NCBI GenBank assembly: GCA_946965045.2
Contig: OX337229.1
Coordinates: 2,294,001 to 2,358,000, forward strand
DNA: 64,000 nucleotides
DNA from: Epithemia pelagica
Lineage: Eukaryota; Bacillariophyta; Bacillariophyceae; Surirellales; Surirellaceae
Direction: 5' to 3'
In this document: piece by piece, positions 22,181 through 33,918 of the stretch
Layout of the letters: every line of letters starts with the position of its first letter
How positions within the stretch are numbered: the first letter of the stretch is position 1
Position numbers and translations under genes: made by a program
The notes under the pieces: model-generated
The model's database searches: none
What the model was told of the DNA's origin: nothing
What the model saw: only the letters and a program-made list of their open reading frames with translations

Positions 22181-22715
22181 TTACAAGGCCTCGATGGAGA
22201 TTCTTCTTCGAAATGACGAGCTCATTAATGAAACAATATACGAGTACCAACGACTCGCTGATGCTTTCTTCAAGGAATGGGTAATCCTCTATGGAGAGGA
22301 AGCCATAACTAACTATGCACACTTGATCGGCAGTGCCCACATTGGGGAATACCTCATCCACTGGAAGAGATGGGAGGCATTCAATAGTCTCTTCAAGTCC
22401 TTTTTTATTAAGACCCCATCTCCAAGACGGCGCAGAAGTAGCATCCTGAAGAGACCACGAGAAGCTGATGATGACAACAGGACGCAAGAGCAAGTTTCAA
22501 TCTCCAACGAGACATTGGACCATGAAAGAAAACATACAATGAGAATGGAGAACAATGTAAAGTTCACCACTCCTGCTACCCACCAGAACAACAACAAGCA
22601 GCACGTGAGTCGGAGTCATCAAGCAACAGCTGATTCGCCATTTGTTTCCGAAATTCTTCATGCCGGATTTCTTCGATGTGATGGAAGAATACCGTTTGGA
22701 ACCCGAATCGTTTGA
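22146..22715 (+). pseudogene. Algal transposon-associated ORF fragment
   Basis: A frame overlapping the end of the piggyBac fragment. A helical domain carries EYQRLADAFFKEWVILYGEE, ITNYAHLIGSAHIGEYL and RWEAFNSLFKSFF. I recall the YG-x-NY-H-x-GH-x-YL and WE-x-FN-x-LxK-x-F pattern from uncharacterised proteins encoded by algal and protist transposons. A basic RRRRSS patch and a polar tail follow. No biochemical role is known to me. Confidence 0.4.
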
Positions 22716-23371
22716 ACGTCGCCGACATGGTCGTCTTGTGCTACGATGTTGAGGTGCACCGGAAGCAGACGTGTCCTTAGAGGCTCGAATTGCAAGTCAG
22801 CGTGAACACCCACTTCTTGAAAATCACGTGCGGCGTACATACGGAGGACGTCTTGCAGGTCACTGTGGATGTGTTCCGGAGTGAAGAGGACGGAGGATCG
22901 AACCGCGGGCGATGGGGATGGCGAATGACAGGTAAGAGTGTAGCGGAACGCATTCAGGCCGAGAAGGCGATTCTAACGAATGAACATCACGAGATGAAGG
23001 AAAGTGGGAGTAGAACTCATCATAAGACTCTAGGTTGTCCAATCACCTCGCTTATAAAAGCGTCATCACGACATAGAGACGCGGGCGTAAGCAGCAAGAC
23101 CTGGGGCTAACCACAACAGACCGCAGAGGAAACAATGTATGGTATGGTAGGGTTCTTGCATATCCAGCATTGCTGGTGTGTCATTGTGGAAAATTTGCTC
23201 TTGACCAAGCATATATCATACAAGTAAATTCTTATTTTAAAGACTATCCGTATCTCGAGACATACACGAGGTGGAATCGTCTACCAGGGCCGGAGCGTTG
23301 GATTTGAGGGAGATAATTTAATAGGTTCGGGGGACAAAAAGGACAATTGGGACTGGTCCGTGAGCCGGGTT
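22716..23371. other. No convincing gene; probable LINE 3' region in the last part
   Basis: Short frames only. The part nearest 23,371 is downstream of the minus-strand LINE stop codon and is likely its 3' untranslated region. Confidence 0.4.
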
Positions 23372-23736
23372 TTAGGAAGGATGGTTGTTGTCTCCTTCGG
23401 TGTTTGTGGTGGAATGAGCTGTGGAACGGCTGCACCTAAGGAATGTGAAGTATTGGCGCATATCCTGTTGTGGGGGTGAGGGGGGACGTCGAGTGGTTTC
23501 ATTAGGTGGCTTGTGTTGTGAATTGGCGGCTGTAGCCACAGGAAAAAACCTGCGGATGTCATGGGTCTTGAGGGTGTGTTGGGCCGTAGAACGCTTTTTT
23601 CCCGCGGCCACAACGGGTCCCATCATGGTGATCCAATAGCGAAGTTCTGCTGTCGACGACGAATCAAGTCGTTCTTGTAGCGGTTGCTCAAACGGGGTTC
23701 GATCTGCGCACGGTAAGGAGTTACTGTCACGGTACA
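23372..23736 (-). pseudogene. LINE C-terminal end, cut off by a copia insertion
   Basis: Minus-strand frame with FEQPLQERLDSSSTAELRYW followed by a polar tail ending at TAA. It continues the LINE frame that stops at the far side of the copia element (AQQLY at about 31,775). Joining the two sides gives an uninterrupted frame, as expected for an insertion into this ORF. Confidence 0.65.
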
Positions 23737-24338
23737 TAATACCTAGAACACCTATGTTGGCTATATCCTCCAATAGGTAGTTCTATAATCATGAAGAGTC
23801 CCGGAAAGTACGCGGCAGATCAATCGCATATAGCCTAGATTCCTGTATGAATCTAGATTAGGCACGATTGAGTCACGAAGATCTATTCACTCCTAATTTA
23901 TGTATACTCCACGATCGAACTAGTCCTATGTCTCATAGGCTATGTTATATTTATATTCTCCAAGATCCGCTGGACTTAACCGTATCGCGCTAATCGCGGA
24001 TTGAGGCATATCAACCGCGCGTAAAGAGTCGCAACGGATAGTCTACAGCGAACTATTACATCTAAACTATATATGCACCTCTAGGTGATATAGGCCTGTG
24101 CCGATGACCCTAAACGGCGATCTTTTCCGTCTAGAAGCCTTTTACACCTCGATCCAAGATCCAGGATCACCTTAATGGGAACCTGGGATCGAAAGGTCCA
24201 ATCTAGAAATGCACTTAATGTAATCACAATATTTTATCATCAACTATTCGAAAGCCTCTATCTTATCGTAATTATACCGTCTCCATCGTGTGTGTTTTGT
24301 TACACCCTATCTAACCTCCCTTCCTTCCAGCTTGTCAG
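23737..24338 (+). repeat. 5' LTR of the 23.7-kb copia
   Basis: About 602 bp, starting TAATACCT and ending CTTGTCAG. It carries 23 bp (around CCGCTGGACTTAACC) that the 3' LTR lacks. The exact termini are uncertain by a few bases; TGTTGG at 23,755 is an alternative start. Confidence 0.85.
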
Positions 24339-25264
24339 ATTAACAGTCTCATCGGCTTGATCACCCGCGGAGTTGTCTTTTCCAAGTTGGAAGGTTGGAC
24401 CTATCTCTAATCCATCCTCTTATCCATCATATACTACCCTACGACACGACGCGACGGTGACGACCGATTCTACGCGAGACTAAGACGAGCCTACGGGACA
24501 CAAGTGGAGACATCGGACTGATGGAGAGACCGCAGCTACCCGACCACGGCCAAGTACAAGTGGAGACAACGGACTGACGGAGAGACCGCAGCTATCCGAC
24601 CACGACCATCCGCATCCGACCACGACCAAGCGATCGACGGACATACGGAGATTTGCGGAGAACTATGAGAACATCGGAGAACGACGACGAGCATCCTACG
24701 GAGAACGAAGAACACGTCCGGGGACACAGGGAGTCACTGACATCTAGGGCTTGAGGGAAAGCGGTCTTGAAAGTACCACCCGACCTAGCCACCCCGTCTC
24801 AGCGCCAATCGTTGAGCGAGTACGATATCGAGAACGTGCAAGAGGTCTCTGCCTGGCATTCGCGTTGGACCTGGGGAACTACTAAGAACTGCCTTAGAGA
24901 AGCCCGAATCCGCCAGTGCGGCCGAACAGCGACTGCAGAATCCTTTTCGTGCATATCTGCTACGTCTGTTACTGATACTGAAGTCACGGGACCAGGTCAG
25001 TATTAGGTGAAAAGTAAGGGTAGCTCGTGTTCTACCATCAAGACCCACCAAGTAAATATTACGCACGCTTATCGTGTTTTCGTGGGATTCATGTTTCAAG
25101 CTTAACCAAGATTCACAAACAAGAATCAAGACATTCAAACACGACCAAATTTCAAGATCTACGACTAAAATTTCGTGCTACAAGACCAAGTTTCCAAGAC
25201 TCCGGTTCACACGATTCATCCATAAGACCCAAGTCTATTTGCCCAACCAATTCTTGCGGTCATA
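24339..25264 (+). other. 5' leader of the 23.7-kb copia, with a 56-bp tandem repeat
   Basis: Untranslated leader after the LTR. CAAGTGGAGACA, GGAGAGACCGCAGCTA and CCGACCACG occur twice, 56 bp apart, at about 24,500-24,611. No PBS matching a tRNA could be confirmed by eye. Confidence 0.6.
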
Positions 25265-27142
25265 ATGTCTGCGAGCGGCGATCCCGTTACGCCTATTTCA
25301 ACCATGTCGGAGCGTTCCACCAACAACTTGGAATACGCCCAAGCCATGATGGGGGATTTATACAACGATTACTCCCCAGCTACCGAACGCCAGGTTACCG
25401 CCCTACGCCATCTGCTTCACAATGTCGCGTCACTCCCGCGATTCCTCAGCTTTGGCGGCATCATCACGTGCCCTATGACTTACACTAACTTGTACCATTT
25501 GGCAATGTTCCTGGAGATTGACCCCGGCGCGCTCGACCAAATCCGTGCCAGTCATCCCATTGAAGACTACAACGACCCTGTCCGTTCGCTCACGTTTGAC
25601 AAAATTTACTGTCTCGTTCGTGTAGCCAAGTTTACCTACGACATTCTCGGGGAACAGTTCCGCAGCGGGCATGACATCACGCTCATCACGAAAGAAGATT
25701 TTGTCCGTTATGAGGAATCCCATCCTCTGCGTGGACCGCTAGAAGGTGAGCCATCCGTTTCCCAGCGTTCCGCCAAGAAATCAAAGAAGAAGAAACACAA
25801 GAAGAAGAAAGACTCTAACCGCTCTCGTCTTCTCCCTTTTCAGAATCTGTCACCTGGTATCGCCCCATCCGCCATGGGTACCCAGAGATCTCTGACGGGG
25901 ATGCCGATTATTAACCTACGGAATAAATTAACCCGTAGCGTTACCCCTACACCCGGTCTACATGGTCCGCCTACTATCAACGAAGGCGAAGTCTTTCACG
26001 ATCCTCAGCTATCTATCCCTAACTCCCATAATAGTGATAGCTCCTCAAGTTCATCCTCTAGCTATGTCCATCTTACCGATGACAACGATAGCGATAGTAG
26101 CGATGATGGCCTAGAAGCTAGGAACTTCAGGAAAGGAGTCAAACGGGATATAAGCATGTATAGCAATTTCAAGGATGACAAGCAATGGTATGCCTGGTAT
26201 CGGGATACCCTTGCTACAGCTAGAGTCCACGGGACTCATCAGGTCTTTGACCCTAGCTACTACCCCAAGACCTGGAAGGAATCTGCCCTTTGGCTAGAAA
26301 TCCAGCAGTTCATGTACTCCGTGTTCTGCCGTGTGCTCCAGACCGCCTCTGGGCGCATGATGGTCAAACGTCACGAAGAACGTACAGACGCCCAAGCTAT
26401 AGCTACGGCGCTATGTGAGCACTACGAACGCTCAATAGTAGCTCAGACCAATGTGCAGGATGTTCGCGCAGGACTCGCGCAGCTCCGCATTAAGGACTGG
26501 AAGAGCTCGAAACAAGCCTTCCTTAACCACTGGGAATCACAGTGGATGATCGTTAATCGCTGTACCGCGCACGCTGATCGCGAGTCTGACGCTGTTCGGA
26601 AACTATGCTTTGCACGGCACTACGTGATAAACCGGAATTCTTTAGCCTCTAACATCAGGACAATATCTTCCAGGCTCAGGGTAATTCACCGATTACCTAT
26701 GATAATTATCTTGCGCTGCTCCGTTCTACGGCCTTCAATATCGATTCTAGGCACACGGGCAAGCCTCGTCGTCACGCTAATACTGCCAATCAGACTTCCT
26801 CTAGCTCTAGTTCCCATAACAAGGGGGGACATGGAAAAGGGTGGTCGTCTCATGGCAGAAAGGGGGGAGATTCCAACCCAAATCGAATTTCAGTCCCGAA
26901 AAAAATCTGGAGCCAACTACCTCCTGAAGCTCGACAGGCTATCATCACTAAGAACAAGTCCCAATATCAGGCTAACTCTAGTGAACAAGAAAACTCAGGC
27001 AAGATACCCAAGGCATTATGGGACCAACTTCCTCCCAATGCAAGAAAGGCTATTGCTTCTTCTAACAAGAGCAATCGGTCTAGTAATCAAAGCCGTCAGG
27101 CAGCTCCTCAAGATAGTGCATCTATCTCTGAAACTACCATAG
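25265..27142 (+). pseudogene. Gag of the 23.7-kb copia, frameshifted
   Basis: An ATG at 25265 opens Gag. A helical N-terminus leads to a lysine-rich patch (KKSKKKKHKKKKDSNRS, about residues 170-190), a serine-rich stretch, then the capsid-like part with WYAWYRDTLATARVHG, LCEHYERSIVAQ and WKSSKQAFLNHWESQW. The authentic frame shifts near 26,600: the expected continuation (TYDNYLALLRSTAF, a typical late-Gag motif) lies one frame away with one TAA, and runs to about 27,330. The nominal frame to 27142 is therefore spurious after about 26,600. No CCHC knuckle was seen. Confidence 0.75.
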
Positions 27143-27289
27143 CTACCACGATAACTACACCACCAAGTCCGTCGACCCAGTTCGCGATCCCACCAATTCA
27201 AGCCAGCAACCAGACACTCCTTAATAATCTCTTATCCAACGCTCGATCTGATAACAGCGAGCGAGTCATCAAGTGCTACTTACAGGTGC

Positions 27290-30200
27290 ACGCAAGCCGC
27301 AGCATCTACCACTCTGCCGGGCTCGCTCATTGATGGCGGAGCGAATGGAGGACTCGCTGGTGAAGACGTACGCGTTCTGAGTTACACGGATAGAAGTGCT
27401 GACATCACGGGAATTGGCGACAGCCATATGGAAGACGTTCCCATTGTGACGTGTACAGGTGTCGTTCAGACAACACGTGGACCAATCGTAATCATCATGA
27501 ACCAGTACGCCTACTATGGAAAGGGGAGTACTGTGCACTCTACAGAACAACTGTCCCATTTTGGCAATACGGTTGACTACAAGTCGGCTATGATCCCTGG
27601 CCATCAGCAACGCATGGTTACAGTGGACCAATGGGTAATTCCATTTCAATGCCACCAAGGATTAATTAGGATGCCTATGCACCCTCCTACGGATGAAGAA
27701 CTAGATACGCTACCTACAGTAGTGTTAACTAGTGATGCCTTATGGGAACCTGGTGTCTTAGATCATGAAATTAATGTCGAAGAAGATGTTTATCACGAAG
27801 CTATGGAGTCCCCTGAAAAACTAGAGGAGTTCAGCTCCTTCGATCCTAGGTACAACGAGACCGGCCACTACCTACATGTGGACTATGTCGCTCGTGTCCT
27901 AGAGGCCTATCAAGCAAGAACACATCCCGGTCAACCTATGGATACCGATGACAAGCTAAATGCTACAGTCAATCCCAGGAATAGGCGTCTCAACAGCTAT
28001 GACTATGAAAATCTAAGGCCCTATCTCCTCTGGCTGCCCCTAGATCGCGTCAAGAAAACACTAGAGAACTCTACTCAGTGGTTTCGCAACATGTGCCGTA
28101 TTCCATTCAGGAAGCATTTCAAGTCACGGTTCCCGGCCTTCAACGTCCCTCGACGTCATGAGCCAGTTGCTACCGATACTATGTGGTCCGAAGTCCCCGC
28201 TATAGATGGAGGAGCTAAAGGTGCCCAAGTCTTTGTTGGACGTACGACCAAATTCGTCGATGTCTATCCTGTCCGTACCGATGGAGAATTTGTCCAGACC
28301 TTAGAGGACAATATTTGCCGGCGCGGGGCCATGGATATGCTCATCAGCGATAATGCCAAGGCACAAATCAGTAACAAGGTCAAGGATATCCTACGTATGT
28401 ACAAGATCGCTGACTATCAGAGCGAGCCACACCACCAGCACCAAAATTTTGCTGAGCGCACGATTGGATTCCTCAAGGACACGTGCAATAGGGTTCTCAC
28501 CTTTACAGGTGCCCCTACCAATTTGTGGCTTCTGTGTCTGTTATATGTCGCGACCGTCCTCAACATATGTTCGCTCGAATCCCTTGATAACCTATCACCC
28601 CACCAGAAGTTAACCGGTCAACGGCCAGACATCTCTGCCGCTACATGTTTTCTATTTTATGAACCGGTCTATTACTCCGAAACCGGCCAATTCCCTACCC
28701 CACAAGAATGTAAGGGGAGATGGGTAGGCTTTGCTGATAATGTGGGTGACGCCCTAACGTTCCAAACCCTTAGCGATGATACCCAACGTATCGTACATCA
28801 CCCCGCGGTACTGTCTGCTCTCATCGAGTCGGAGCGTAACCATCAGCTTGATCCATTCGAAGGGGAGAATTCTCAGAAGGCAATTCAAGAAAAAGTCCAT
28901 TCCCGCGATTTTGAGTCGGATGGATGTCCCCCACCACCTGTTTTCTCGCCTTTGGATGACACAGACCTCGTTGGTCGCACCTTTCTTACCGACCCCACTG
29001 AAGACGGTCGCAGATTCCAAGCTACCGTTGTTAGCAAGATCCAAGAGATAGACAACGACACACAAGAAGCTAGAGAGAAATATCTAGCTAAGGTGCCCCA
29101 CGAAGAACATGATCGTATTATGGGATATCAGGAGCTCATAGACGCCCTATCTACCCAAGAAATCAACCTCAAGGACGGCAATACAGAAGATCTTACATTC
29201 TGGAATTGGAAACAAATCCAATCGAAGGAAGGCCCACTATCCCCTACACATCCTAGCTACAAAGGATCCAAGTATAATCTCGTTATCGAGTGGGATGACG
29301 GTTCAGTCACACATGAACCGCTCGACATCTTCTGCAAGGATGCTCCTATGGCATGCGCCACATATGCAAAAGACAATGGGCTATTGTCCGCTCCAGGTTC
29401 GAAAAGATTCAAACGTCTTCTTGAAGCTGAAGAACGAATGGAACGATCTATCAAGAAAGCTAAACATAATCATAACAAGATCAAGTACATGTATGGTGTT
29501 CGCATTCCGCGCCATCCAGCCGAAGCGCTTCGTTTTGATGAAGAAAATGGCAATACTAAATGGCTTGATTCAATGAAACTAGAGATACAGCAGTTAATGG
29601 ATTACCCGACCTTTATAGTCAAGGGAACTAATGTCTACATGCCTGCTGACTTCACCAAGATTAGATGCCGCATGGTCTTTGCCGTCAAACACGATGGTCG
29701 CCATAAATCACGATTCGTGGCAGGTGGACACCTGACAGACGATCCTGGGGAAAGTGTGTATTCTGGAGTAGTATCTCTCAGAAGTATCAGACTTATCCTC
29801 CTGATTGGTGAGCTCAATGGCTTACTGGCTTATCATGCTGATGTTGGGAATGCGTACCTTGAAGCATATACAAAAGAAAAGGTATACTTCGAAGCTGGTC
29901 CAGAATTTAAAGCATTTGGTCTTGAAGGGTACACTGTGGTTATAAACAAGGCACTCTACGGTCTCAAGACATCTGGGAAACGTTATCATGAACGCTTTGC
30001 CGACACAATGCGAAGTGACGGATTCTCCCCATGTCGCGCCGACACAGACGTTTGGATGAGACGTAATGGTAATGTTTATGAATACATTGCTATATATGTA
30101 GATGACCTACTGTTGATCATGAAGAGCCCAAGAAAATATCTTGACAGACTTGTCAATGCCCACAAGTATAAGCTCAAAGGTGATGAGCCTCTCAGTTTCC

Positions 30201-31231
30201 ACCTTGGCTGTGACTTTGGTAGAGACCCTGATGGTACACTCTATTATAAGCCCAAGAAGTACATTCAGAAGATGGTGAGTACTTATGAAAAGATGTTTCC
30301 AGGGGAGACCTTGAAGAAACAATCATCCCCATTACAAAGTGGTGATCATCCTGAACTTGATGAAACAGATTTCTTGGATGAAGAGGGCATAGCAAAGTAC
30401 ATGTCAATGGTTGGTGCTACACAATGGTTAGTCACACTTGGCCGATTCCATGTAGCAATTGCTGTAAACGCATTATCTTCATACCGTGTTGCCCCCAGAA
30501 TTGGACACATGGATCGCATGAAACGTCTCTATGGATACGTCAAGCATTTTCAAGATGGAGCTATAAGAGTCAGGACAGGTATTCCTGATTATAGTGAACT
30601 CAAAGGAGAAGAACATGATTGGTTGAACTCCATATATGGAAATATTGATGAAGAACTTCCTCAAGACATGCCGACGCCGTTAGGAAAGATGGTCAGGATT
30701 TCTGCATTCTTTGTGGCAAATCTATATCATGACCTCATCACAGGACGTGCAATGACCGGTGTGCTGATGTTTGTCAACAAGACCCCTGTAGATTGGTACT
30801 CCAAGAAACAAAGTACTGTCGCCACTGCGACGTTCACTTCAGAGTTCATAGCATGACGTACTATGACTGATCAAGTTCTGGATCTTCAATACACGCTTAG
30901 GATGTTGGGAGTCCCTCTAGATTACCACACCTATGCATTTGGAGACAACAAGTCTATTATTACCTAGTCGACAGTGCCTGAATCACAGCTGACAAAACGT
31001 TGGAACGCCCTAGCTTTCCATCGAGTCCGTGAAGCCGTCGCAAGTGGGATCCTCAAGTTATATCACATTCCAGGAGCTGAGAACCCATCTGATGTTCTTA
31101 CCAAGTTCCTTGGATATCAACAAGCTTGGCCTCATCTCAAAGCTTTGTTGTTTTGGATGGGTGATACCGCCGACATTTCCCCGAAGGGGAGTAATACCTT
31201 GAACACCTATGTTGGCTATATCCTCCAATAG
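27290..31231 (+). pseudogene. Pol of the 23.7-kb copia (protease, integrase, RT, RNase H), two terminal stops
   Basis: The protease motif LIDGGANGG lies near 27,330, ahead of the first ATG at 27,428. Integrase: D in AIDGGAKGA (about 28,205), D in LISDNAKAQ (about 28,345), E in HQNFAERTIG. RT: DVGNAYLEAYTKEK, INKALYGLKTSGKRYHERF and YVDD (about 30,096). RNase H includes TGVLMFVNKTPVDWYSKKQ and SEFIA. TGA at 30854 and TAG at 30965 interrupt the last 130 codons, which otherwise read normally (FGDNKSI, KRWNALAFHRVREA, DVLTKFLG). The reading frame differs from Gag, but frameshifts in Gag obscure how Pol was originally expressed. Confidence 0.88.
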
Positions 31232-31771
31232 GTAGTTCTATAGTCATGAAGAGTCCCGGAAAGTACGCGGCAGATCAATCGCATATAGCCTAGATTCCTG
31301 AATGAATCTAGATTAGGCACGATTGAGTCACGAAGATCTATTCACTCCTAATTTATGTATACTCCACGATCGAACTAGTCCTATGTCTCATAGGCTATGT
31401 TATATTTATATTCTCCAAGATCTAATCGCGGATTGAGGCATATCAACCGCGCGTAAAGAGTCGCAACGGATAGTCTACGGCGAACTATTACATCTAAACT
31501 ATATATGCACCTCTAGGTGATATGGGCCTGTGCCGATGACCCTAAACGGCGATCTTTTCCGTCTAGAAGCCTTTTACACCTCGATCCAAGATCCAGGATC
31601 ACCTTAATGGGAACCTGGGATCGAAAGGATCCAATCTAGAAATGCACTTCATGTAATCACAATATTTTATCATCAACTATTCGAAAGCCTCTATCTTATC
31701 GTAATTATACCGTCTCCATCGTGTGTGTTTTGTTACACCCTATCTAACCTCCCTTCCTTCCAGCTTGTCAG
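31192..31771 (+). repeat. 3' LTR of the 23.7-kb copia
   Basis: About 580 bp, matching the 5' LTR except for a 23-bp deletion, one added base and about six substitutions. A GAAGGGGAG purine tract lies directly upstream. Confidence 0.88.
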
Positions 31772-32769
31772 TATAATTGTTGGGCCATGTTTTCCATACG
31801 TCGTCTGGTGTGTGGACTGTCGCGGTTTGTTTGCTTGTGTATGATCTGATTTCGGTGGGTCCAAAGCTCTTTACTGGTGTACCAGAAGTGCGCTATAAGG
31901 GTCGGGGCCCACGGTGGTGGCGGGTGTTTTTGTTTGGTGATATGGGGGTGATCGTGGAGAAATTGAGATTGTGCATGTGCCATTCGCGGGGAAGGAACCC
32001 GCGAAAGATCAGTATGGCACCGTAGTCGTTCAAATTGTCATCGGGAGAAGTTAAGGCTTGGGGAGAGAATAGGGCATCCACGCAATCCAAAATATGTTGG
32101 TGCAAATCTGGTGCTGTGTGTTAAGTTCTGAGGCGCTCGTCAAGTTCCTGCCGAAAGCCGTCGCGCCAAGTCTGGTAACGTCTGCATAAGTACAGATGGT
32201 GTTGAGTTTCGTCCTGTGGGCAACACGGGCATTGGGCGGAGATGGGTTCGTAGCGGGCGAGTCGTGAATTTGTAGGTAACCATCCGGCAAGCAGTTAAAC
32301 AAAGAAACGGACGAGAAATCTCTGTTTGTTTGGCTGCTTGTTCGAACGAGTGCCAGTCGATAAGTGCTTGCTCGTTCGGTTGCCAACCAAATTTATGTTG
32401 AAAATATGATGCCATGGTTTTTCCGGGAAGAATTTTCCGGAGTGTCTTCAATTCATCGTCGGTATGGGGTCCATAGGCTTGAGTAACAAGGCGGACTTTG
32501 CCATGAGGAAACAAGAAAAAGAGCGGACTGCCGCCGTCAGGTTGTCGATCCAAAGCGTAAGTAGCCAACGCGTCTGCGATAACATTGAGTTGGGCGGGTC
32601 TTGGGAGAAAAGTGTAGCTGACCTGCTGATCCTGATGGCCAGTGACGTGTTCGAAGGTGATGTAATACGGAAATTTGCGGAGTTTGGCGAAAATCTCCAT
32701 GTATAAGTCTATGTCATTGCGGGTGTAGACAGACGAGTACCACTCATTACCGTAGTAGGAATACTTCAC
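31772..32769 (-). pseudogene. LINE C-terminal region: RNase H, zinc knuckle and tail
   Basis: RNase H-like sequence comes first on the minus strand: YYITFEHVTGHQDQ and LNVIADALATYAL (the GHQD and N-x-x-AD-x-LA signatures). Next is IDWHSFEQA and then, after frameshifts, CPCCPQDETQHHLYLC, a CCHC-type knuckle common near the end of such retroelements. LPREWHMHNLNF and TSKELWTHRNQIIHK follow, up to the copia junction at 31,771. At least two frameshifts and one stop show decay. The upstream boundary near 32,770 meets unrelated sequence. Confidence 0.75.
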
Positions 32770-33148
32770 GGTATGACTCGTCGGGCACGTGTCTTGTCGG
32801 GCATTTCTCCCGACTAGCCGGGCGCCTGACGAGAAAGGACTGAAAAATACAGGGGAGTATTCTGCTTACTCCATACCTAGATATGCAGGTAGTTCCGACC
32901 ACCCGCCATATTTAATAGACAGGACATGTCCGTTGATGAAATTTGGAAGTCGCACAGGAAATTTTCGTCTCTAAGTAATTTTAAAACCTTCCGTTCCTCG
33001 GATTATATAGGCCCCAGTCCCCAGAGATCTCGTCGACCTCCCTTTCCTCTCGATCCGGAAATCAGGAAGGAAGACCGACAGCAATGACATTACCATTCCA
33101 AGTGGCTCTCTTCCTATAGAATAGTGTTTGATTGGTGTGTATAATAGC
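32770..33148 (+). promoter_or_regulatory. Upstream region of the recombinase gene with a TATA-like box
   Basis: About 380 bp between the LINE fragment and the first ATG of the recombinase gene. GATTATATAGG at about 33,000-33,010 lies about 140 bp before the ATG and could be the core promoter. GTCGGGCA/TGCCCGAC-type inverted repeats occur near 32,783-32,830, close to the probable edge of the inserted element. Confidence 0.4.
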
Positions 33149-33348
33149 ATGAACATCATTGATTTGGTCTCGGAGTCTGATTCTGAGTCTTCGGACTCGT
33201 CAACTTCCTACATGTACCTCTTTGACGAACCCGAGAACATGAACAATTGGGAAGGAAGGTGGGTTGAGCGGATTGATCTTTGCACTGGGAGCTCAGAGGA
33301 GCACAGTGACTCCTCTGACTCCTGGATGCTCAAAAGGTCGAGCAAACT
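33149..33348 (+). CDS. Tyrosine recombinase gene, exon 1
   Basis: ATG at 33149 opens 66 codons of acidic, serine-rich sequence (DLVSESDSESSDSSTSYM), ending at a GTAAGT donor at 33349. The intron runs to CAG at 33546. Exon 2 begins AAGGAAGCTC and is interrupted after 10 bases by copia A. With copia A and one copy of the AGCTC duplication left out, exon 1 joins in frame to the MKTRNANK sequence at 40,973. Linkage to the recombinase is therefore by splice frame and target-site logic, not by homology. Confidence 0.65.
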
Positions 33349-33556
33349 GTAAGTGTTTGTTTGATTGTCGTATTTGTTCTTGCTCGTTGGCCCGTTTTTC
33401 GTCAATTTCGACAATGGTCGTCTTCCTTTTCGCGTCGAAATCTTCCCGGTCGCACTTACCAATTCAAATTTCCTTCGACCGTCACACCGATCCTCATTCT
33501 TCCTGTTATTTCTCATTTCTCATTTGTTGTGTCATATGATAAGCAGAAGGAAGCTC

Positions 33557-33796
33557 TGAATAAAAACTGACGGCCAGACGCAAAATACGGCTTGCAACAA
33601 TCAAACTATCAGAAATTATGATGACTAAACTAGGGGTGCCCTTTGGGGGCAAATCGCTCACGTAGGGGCCAAATAGCGACCACGGTACCCACTAGCGAAC
33701 ACATAACTAGGGGCCGGGCGATGCCAGGCGGTGCGTAGCGAGGCATGGCGAGGCCCTTCGTAGGTTACAAAGGGGGCGCCCGTGATTATTTATTTA
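33557..33796 (-). repeat. 3' LTR of copia A
   Basis: 240 bp, identical to 40726-40965. On the minus strand it reads TAAATAAATAATC...TTTTTATTCA. Confidence 0.95.
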
Positions 33797-33918
33797 GTCC
33801 CCGCGAACAAAATCGGGGTGGGCAACTTCGTTTAGTTCGTCATGTCAGCAGAGGCCGGTCCAGTACGTCGGACTATTCTTCAAAAGGGGGCGATCCCATT
33901 TTGGATCTAAAAGGGGTG

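Larger units (their letters stand above)
23737..31771 (+). mobile_element. Ty1/copia retrotransposon with both LTRs, decayed ORFs
   Basis: LTRs at 23737-24338 and 31192-31771 flank gag, protease, integrase, RT and RNase H in copia order. Flanking bases GTACA (left) and GTATA (right) form a probable 5-bp target duplication with one mismatch. The LTRs differ by a 23-bp indel, one single-base indel and about six substitutions, so this is older than copia A and B. Gag carries a frameshift, and pol has two stops near its end. Confidence 0.9.

Noticed and set aside
24339-24360. tRNA primer-binding site after the 5' LTR at 24,338
   Set aside because: No stretch matched a tRNA 3' end well enough by eye.
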